In this document: positions 16,087 through 20,762 of the stretch, in pieces
How positions within the stretch are numbered: position 1 is the first letter of the stretch
How the letters are laid out: each line of letters opens with the position of its first letter
NCBI GenBank assembly: GCA_025360985.1
Contig: JANYBA010000366.1
Coordinates: 1-20,762 of the forward strand
DNA from: Gammaproteobacteria bacterium
GTDB taxonomy: Bacteria; Pseudomonadota; Gammaproteobacteria; Xanthomonadales; Xanthomonadaceae
Length of the DNA: 20,762 bases
Direction of reading: 5' to 3'
The notes under the pieces: generated by a model
Seen by the model: the letters and a program-made list of their open reading frames with translations, nothing else
Told to the model about the DNA's origin: nothing
Database searches by the model: none
Translations under genes and position numbers: made by a program

Positions 16087-17362
16087 TCACGGCCTGGACG
16101 CTTTCCAGCGTCTCGATGTGCTCGAGCGGATCGCCGTTCACCGCGATCAGGTCGGCGTACTTGCCAACCGCGATCGAGCCGACATCGGCCTCGACGCGCA
16201 TCAATTCGGCGGCGCGCGTGGTCGCCGCCTGGATCGCCTGCAACGGCGTCAGCCCGTACTTGACCATGTAAGGGAATTGGCGCGCGTTCAGGCCGTGCGG
16301 ATAGACGCCGGCATCGGTGCCGAAGGTGATCTTGACTCCGGCGGCGGCCGCTTCGCGAAAAGCGGTGCGCTGGGTTTCGGTGGTCTCGTCGTTCTTGCGC
16401 AGGATCTCCGCCGGCCAGCCGTCGCGATGGCCGATCTCGTCGATGTAGTCACCGTTGTAGATGTCGGCCGACAGGTAGGTGCCGTACTTCTTCATCAGCG
16501 CCACGCCTTCCGGATCCATCAGCGAGGCGTGTTCGACCGAACGGGCGCCGGCGCGGATCGCGTCCTTGACGCCCTGCGCGCCATGCGCGTGCACGGCCAC
16601 GTAGGTACCGTGCTTGGCCGCCTCGTCGACCGCGGCATGGATTTCCTCTTCGGTGAATTCCGAGGCGCCGGGCGTGGTGCCGGCGGCGAGCACCGCGCCG
16701 GTGCCGATCACCTTGATGAAATCGGCGCCGCCGGCCAGCAGTTCACGCACGCGCTGGCGGACTTCGTCGGCGCTGTTGGCGACGCCGCGGCGCATGTCGG
16801 CAGGAATGCCGACGTCGGGCGCCATGCCGGTGACTTCGCCGCCGCCGCCGCTGACCGTGATATAGGCGCCGGCGACCTTCATGCGCGGCCCGGGCACGAT
16901 GCCGGCGTTGATGGCGTCGCGCAGGGCGACGTCGGTGAAGGCGCGGAAGCAGCCGACGTCGCGCACGCTGGTGAAGCCGGCATGCAGCGTTGCGCGGGCG
17001 TTCTTGACGCCCAACAGCACGTCGCGCGCGGCGCTGCTCATCAGCGGTGCGGCGATGTTGGCCGATTCATCGTCGCCGATCAGGTGCGTGTGGGTGTCGA
17101 TCAGCCCTGGCAGCACGGTGTAGGCCGACCAGTCGATGATCCGGCGATCGGTCGGCGCCGTGGACTGGATGGCGACGATGCGCTCGCCATCGACCAGGAT
17201 CCAGCGATCACGCAGGCGCTCGCCAGACACGACGTCGAGGACGACGCCGGCGTGCACGGCCAATCGTTCGACCGGCGCGTCGGCGCGGGCCGCGAACGGC
17301 GCCAACATCGCGATCGCAAGGGCGCACTGGCCGATTCGACGCAGCGCAGCAAACTTCGACAT
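16061..17362 (-). CDS. Exported metal-dependent amidohydrolase (imidazolonepropionase-like)
   Basis: The 433-residue protein has a signal peptide (MSKFAALRRIGQCALAIAML, cleavage probably after ARA near 27), so it acts outside the cytoplasm. The TIM-barrel amidohydrolase ligands are all present: HTH at 91-93, K217 (FIKVIG) as the expected carbamylated bridge, and H258/H260 (VHAHG). H278 (EHASL) and D350 (FGTDAG) complete the set. This resembles the group of Xaa-Pro dipeptidase or imidazolonepropionase-related enzymes annotated as amidohydrolase family proteins. A peptide or other amide is the likely substrate, but it cannot be specified. It is divergent from the sulfotransferase/receptor pair and converges with hemY, overlapping it by 26 bp. 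Confidence 0.93.
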   Translation of the reverse strand: MSKFAALRRIGQCALAIAMLAPFAARADAPVERLAVHAGVVLDVVSGERLRDRWILVDGERIVAIQSTAPTDRRIIDWSAYTVLPGLIDTHTHLIGDDESANIAAPLMSSAARDVLLGVKNARATLHAGFTSVRDVGCFRAFTDVALRDAINAGIVPGPRMKVAGAYITVSGGGGEVTGMAPDVGIPADMRRGVANSADEVRQRVRELLAGGADFIKVIGTGAVLAAGTTPGASEFTEEEIHAAVDEAAKHGTYVAVHAHGAQGVKDAIRAGARSVEHASLMDPEGVALMKKYGTYLSADIYNGDYIDEIGHRDGWPAEILRKNDETTETQRTAFREAAAAGVKITFGTDAGVYPHGLNARQFPYMVKYGLTPLQAIQAATTRAAELMRVEADVGSIAVGKYADLIAVNGDPLEHIETLESVQAVIKGGVLQP

Positions 17363-17445
17363 GGACGACCCCGGTTGGCTTGTATTCGACGAGAGTTCAA
17401 TCCTACTATCGGGCCGACCCTCGTGCCGGCCCTGGCCGGTTTCTT

Positions 17446-17466
17446 TCCGTGCGAAGTGCGCACGGA
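17446..17466. promoter_or_regulatory. 8-bp-arm palindrome in the divergent amidohydrolase/sulfotransferase region
   Basis: TCCGTGCG (17446-17453) is followed by AAGTG and then CGCACGGA (17459-17466), a perfect 8-bp inverted repeat with a 5-base loop. It ends 7 bases before the ribosome binding site of the sulfotransferase gene and lies within the 119-bp gap shared by two divergent genes. It could be an operator or a 5'-leader hairpin. Confidence 0.5.
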
Positions 17467-17481
17467 CGCCGTTGGAGAATC

Positions 17482-19443
17482 ATGGCTCTCGCGCCCGCGC
17501 CCACCGCTACGCTCGACGCCGCGCTGGCGCAGGCGCATCGCCTGCTCGACGAAGATCCGGCGCTGGCGCGCGAGCAGGCCGAGGAGATCCTGAAGTTCCA
17601 TCCGCGCTTGCCGCTGGCGTGGCTCCTGCTCGGCCTGGCGCAGGGGCGGCTGGGCCAGGGCGAGCAAGCCCTGGCCGCGTTGCGCCAGGCGGTGGCGCTC
17701 AAACCCGACTTGCCGCAAGGCTGGCGCGCGCTCGCCGACCAACTGGGCGAACTCGGCGATCGCGCCGGCGCCGACGCGGCGTTCGCGCAACACATCCGCC
17801 ATGCCGTGCACGATCCGCGCCTGCTCGCGGCCGGCGCCGCCCTGCACGAAGGCCGGCTGCCGGAAGCCGAGGCCCAGCTCAAGCAGCACCTGCGCGCGTT
17901 TCCGACCGATGTCGCGGCCATCCGCATGCTGGCCGAACTGGCCATCCGCCTGGGCCGCAACGAAGATGCCGAGAACCTGCTCGAGCGCTGCATGGAACTG
18001 GCGCCGGGTTTCCGCGAGGCACGGCATAACTACGCCCTGGTCCTGCAGCGCAGCCAGCAACCGGAACGCGCCTTGGCCGAACTGGAGACCTTGCTGGCGA
18101 ACGATCCGGGCAACCCCAGCCATCGCATGCTCAAGGCCTCGATCCTGTGCCGGATCGGCGAGTACGAGCAGGGCATCGCCCTGTACGAACAGATCCTGCA
18201 AACCCACTCGGGCAATTCGCGGGTCTGGCTCAGCCAGGGCCACGCGCTGAAGACCGCCGGCCAGCAGGCGGCCGCGATCGCCGCCTACCGCCGCTGCCTG
18301 GCGCTCGATCCGGCCTTCGGCGAGGCTTACTGGAGCTTGGCCAACCTCAAGACCGTTCGCTTCGAGGCTGCCGACATCGCCGCGATGCGCGCGCAGCTGC
18401 AGCGCCCGGAACTCGCCGGCGAGCATCGCATTCCGCTGGAATTCGCGCTGGCCAAGGCGCTCGAAGACGACGGCGAATTCGAGGAATCGTTCCAGCATTA
18501 CCTCGAAGGCAACCGGCTGCGGCTGGCCGCCATTCCCTACAGCGCCAGGGAACAGCACGCCCGCCTCGAGTTCTCCCGACGTACCTACACCCGCGGTTTC
18601 TTCGAACGGCGCCAGGGTTGGGGCGAGCCCGCGCCCGACCCGATCTTCATCGTCGGCCTGCCGCGCTCGGGCTCGACCCTGCTCGAACAGATCCTCGCCA
18701 GCCATCCGCAGGTCGAAGGCACGATGGAACTGCCGGAGATCACCCTGCTCACGCGCCAGTTGCGCCGACAGGCCGGCCCTGGCGGGGCGGCCAGTTACCA
18801 CGGCGTGCTCGCCGGCCTGGACGCCGACGCGGTCCGGGCGCTGGGGCGCGAGTACCTGGAGCGGACCCGGATCCAGCGCAAGACCGACGCGCCCTATTTC
18901 ATCGACAAGCTGCCAAACAACTTCCAGCACCTGGGCCTGATCCGCCTGGCCCTGCCCAACGCCAAGGTCATCGACGCGCGCCGGCATCCGTTGGCCTGCT
19001 GCGTGTCGGGCTTCAAGCAGCATTTCGCCAACGGCCAGAATTTCACCTACAACCTGACCGACATCGGCCGCTACTACCGCGACTACGTCCGCCTGATGGC
19101 GCATTTCGACGCGATCCTGCCCGGGTACGTGCACCGCGTCATCCACGAGGCCCTGCTCGAGGACACCGAGGGCGAGGTCCGGCGCCTGCTCGACCATTGC
19201 GCCCTGCCCTTCGACCCGGCCTGCCTGCGCTTCTTCGAAACCGAGCGGCCGGTGCGCACCGCCAGTTCGGAGCAGGTGCGCCGGCCGATCAACCGCGACG
19301 GCGTCGACCAATGGCGGAATTTCGAGCCCTGGCTGGAGCCGCTGAAAAAGGCGCTCGGGCCGGTACTGGAGGCCTATCCCGATGTACCATGCTTCGAAAG
19401 GGACCCAAACCGTTCCGCAGAAATCACCAGCCCGGGGGAGTAA
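17482..19443 (+). CDS. TPR-repeat sulfotransferase
   Basis: The 653-residue protein combines TPR repeats (about residues 11-280, for example LPLAWLLLGLAQGRLGQGEQALAALRQAVALKPD) with a sulfotransferase domain. The PAPS-binding P-loop is GLPRSGSTLLEQ at 392-403. The 3'-phosphate-binding region DARRHPLACCVSGFKQHF lies further on, and KLPNNFQHLGLIRLALPNAKVID lies between them. It should transfer sulfate from PAPS to an unknown acceptor, perhaps a protein bound by the TPR part. No signal peptide is seen, so it is cytoplasmic. The ATG at 17482 follows GGAGA closely. The receptor gene starts 7 bp after the stop, so the two are almost certainly one operon. A palindrome lies just upstream. Confidence 0.93.
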   Translation: MALAPAPTATLDAALAQAHRLLDEDPALAREQAEEILKFHPRLPLAWLLLGLAQGRLGQGEQALAALRQAVALKPDLPQGWRALADQLGELGDRAGADAAFAQHIRHAVHDPRLLAAGAALHEGRLPEAEAQLKQHLRAFPTDVAAIRMLAELAIRLGRNEDAENLLERCMELAPGFREARHNYALVLQRSQQPERALAELETLLANDPGNPSHRMLKASILCRIGEYEQGIALYEQILQTHSGNSRVWLSQGHALKTAGQQAAAIAAYRRCLALDPAFGEAYWSLANLKTVRFEAADIAAMRAQLQRPELAGEHRIPLEFALAKALEDDGEFEESFQHYLEGNRLRLAAIPYSAREQHARLEFSRRTYTRGFFERRQGWGEPAPDPIFIVGLPRSGSTLLEQILASHPQVEGTMELPEITLLTRQLRRQAGPGGAASYHGVLAGLDADAVRALGREYLERTRIQRKTDAPYFIDKLPNNFQHLGLIRLALPNAKVIDARRHPLACCVSGFKQHFANGQNFTYNLTDIGRYYRDYVRLMAHFDAILPGYVHRVIHEALLEDTEGEVRRLLDHCALPFDPACLRFFETERPVRTASSEQVRRPINRDGVDQWRNFEPWLEPLKKALGPVLEAYPDVPCFERDPNRSAEITSPGE

Positions 19444-19450
19444 TTCCACG

Positions 19451-20762
19451 ATGCAAACGACCCGCAATCCCAATGCCCGGCGGCCCGCGAAACTGCCCCT
19501 CGCCGTGGCCATCTGCCTGGCGATCAGCGCGCCGGCCTTCGCCCAGGACGCGCCAGCGCCAGCGCCAGCGCCGGACGCAACGGACGCGCCGGTGGCGGCG
19601 CCCAAGGACGTCAAGGCCGCGCCGACCTTGGGCGCGGTGACGGTGACCGCGCAGAAGCGCGTGGAAAACCTGCAGGAAGTCCCGGTCAGCATCCAGGTAC
19701 TCGGCAGCGAGAGGCTCGAGCAGGAACACGCCACCGACTTCGACGACTACGCCAAGCTGTTGCCGAGCGTGTCCTTCGACCGCAGCGACGCCGGCGGATC
19801 CGTGGCCTATATGCGTGGCGTCGCCAGCGGCGAGAACGGCAACCACTCCGGGCCGCAACCCAGCGTCGGCGTGTACCTGGACGAAGAACCGGTCACCACC
19901 ATCGGCGGCGTCATCGACGTCAATCTCTACGACATCGAGCGGGTCGAGGCCCTCGCTGGCCCGCAGGGCACCCTGTACGGCGCCAGTTCGCAGGCCGGCA
20001 CGCTGCGCCTGATCAGCAAGAAGCCCGATGCCACCGGCTTCTCCGCCGGCTACAGCACCGAGGTCAATTCGATCTCCCACGGCGGCAACGGCTACGTCGC
20101 CGAAGGTTTCGTCAACGTCCCGTTCTCGCCCTCCGCCGCCCTGCGCGTCGTCGCCTGGGACAAGAAGGACGCCGGCTGGATCGACAACGTCTTCGGCACC
20201 CGCACCTTCCCCGGTTGGGACCTGCTCTCGGGCGGCCACGGCACGATCGACAATGCCGCCGTCGCCAAGAAGGACTACAACGACACCGAAACCCGCGGCG
20301 GCCGCGCGGCGCTGAAGATCGACTTCAATGAAAACTGGTCGATCACGCCGACCGTGCTGACCCAGACCCAGAACGGCCACGGCAGCTTCTCGTCCGACCC
20401 GGCGGTCGGAGAGCTCGAGACGCGCCGCTTTTTCCCCGAGCGCTACCGGGACGCCTTCACCCAGGCGGCACTGACGGTCACCGGCAAGATCGGCAACTTC
20501 GACCTGACCTACGCCTACACGCACCTGAACCGGCACATCGACAGCGATTCGGACTACCGCGACTACTCGTTCTGGTACGACGCCTACTATCAGGATTACT
20601 ACAGCACCTATGGTTCCAACCCGGCCGCCGAGTTCTTCGTCGACGACAACGGCAATCCGATCAATCCTTCGCAGCTGATCCACGGCGACGACCGCTACAT
20701 GAAGACCAGCCACGAGCTGCGCCTGTCCTCGCCGCAGGACCAGCGCTTCCGCTTCATCGTCG
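19451..20762 (+). CDS. TonB-dependent outer membrane receptor, 3' end off window
   Basis: This open frame runs past the right edge; 437 codons are visible. A signal peptide ends AISAPAFA before QDAPAPAPAPD, a short Ala/Pro repeat. The TonB box region is LGAVTVTAQKR (60-70). The plug domain follows: VPVSIQVLGSERLE, LLPSVSF, YMRGVASG, VGVYLDEEPVT, and DIERVEALAGPQGTLYGASSQAG ending about 190. Beta-barrel strands rich in Tyr/Trp/Asp come next. The ATG follows GGGGGAG at 10 bases; that Shine-Dalgarno overlaps the end of the sulfotransferase gene, suggesting coupling. The substrate is unknown. A central stretch SGENGNHSGPQPS in the plug is unlike siderophore receptors I can recall, so an oligosaccharide, peptide or other organic ligand is as likely as iron. 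Confidence 0.95.
   Translation, partial: MQTTRNPNARRPAKLPLAVAICLAISAPAFAQDAPAPAPAPDATDAPVAAPKDVKAAPTLGAVTVTAQKRVENLQEVPVSIQVLGSERLEQEHATDFDDYAKLLPSVSFDRSDAGGSVAYMRGVASGENGNHSGPQPSVGVYLDEEPVTTIGGVIDVNLYDIERVEALAGPQGTLYGASSQAGTLRLISKKPDATGFSAGYSTEVNSISHGGNGYVAEGFVNVPFSPSAALRVVAWDKKDAGWIDNVFGTRTFPGWDLLSGGHGTIDNAAVAKKDYNDTETRGGRAALKIDFNENWSITPTVLTQTQNGHGSFSSDPAVGELETRRFFPERYRDAFTQAALTVTGKIGNFDLTYAYTHLNRHIDSDSDYRDYSFWYDAYYQDYYSTYGSNPAAEFFVDDNGNPINPSQLIHGDDRYMKTSHELRLSSPQDQRFRFIV

Noticed and set aside
16061..16271. A frameshift hiding the rest of hemY downstream of 16086
   Set aside because: The other plus-strand frames here read only the antisense of the amidohydrolase gene and show no TPR-like HemY sequence.
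17380..17409. TTGTAT and TACTAT with 18-base spacing as promoter for the sulfotransferase gene
   Set aside because: Both boxes match poorly; not distinguishable from chance in a 119-bp gap.
17101..19734. Minus-strand 877-residue frame opposite the sulfotransferase gene
   Set aside because: Antisense to a gene with TPR repeats and a sulfotransferase P-loop; no signature of its own.

Overview
The window is GC-rich bacterial chromosome with short intergenic gaps and strong G/C preference at third codon positions. The gene content (oleABCD, ubiJ-ubiB, hemDXY, secB-gpsA, TonB-dependent receptor) and the two families of short intergenic palindromes point to a gammaproteobacterium of the Xanthomonadaceae/Lysobacteraceae type. 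This assignment is inferred from protein resemblance and gene order, not from a marker-gene search.

Positions 1-7975, all minus strand. A lipoprotein gene (DUF4156-like) is followed by a tightly packed run oleA-oleB-oleC-oleD-ubiJ-ubiB and then a DUF559-type endonuclease gene that leaves the window at base 1. OleA condenses two fatty acyl chains, OleD reduces the beta-keto acid, OleC closes the beta-lactone and OleB decarboxylates it to a long-chain olefin. Start and stop codons overlap at oleA/oleB, oleC/oleD, oleD/ubiJ and ubiJ/ubiB, so hydrocarbon synthesis and ubiquinone synthesis appear to share a transcript. The only loose junction, oleB to oleC, is filled by a REP-type inverted repeat that also supplies the oleB stop codon. 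A second palindrome family (11-bp arms, 2-nt centre, CCCAA-type tail) occurs three times: twice in inverted orientation around the DUF559 gene and once in frame inside oleC.

Positions 7976-8930, plus strand. A 233-bp divergent intergenic region holds a sigma-54 type -24/-12 element preceded by four GCGGACAG half-sites. It drives a 79-residue membrane or exported protein of unknown function, followed by the tRNA methyltransferase trmL.

Positions 8961-13744, minus strand. Thioesterase-fold protein, small exported protein and SulP transporter form one close-packed group. Rhodanese, secB and gpsA form a second, a conserved housekeeping neighbourhood that here lacks the glutaredoxin gene often found with it.

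Positions 13784-16086, plus strand. This is hemD-hemX-hemY, with hemY apparently cut down to its membrane domain. It overlaps the 3' end of a convergent, exported amidohydrolase gene (16061-17362, minus).

Positions 17363-20762. Divergent from the amidohydrolase, a TPR-sulfotransferase gene is followed after 7 bp by a TonB-dependent receptor that runs off the right edge. An 8-bp-arm palindrome sits just ahead of the sulfotransferase ribosome binding site.

No tRNA, rRNA, CRISPR array or transposase gene was seen. The features that stand out are the palindrome-bounded DUF559 gene, the in-frame palindrome in oleC, the sigma-54 promoter with its upstream array, the shortened hemY, and the sulfotransferase/receptor pair.
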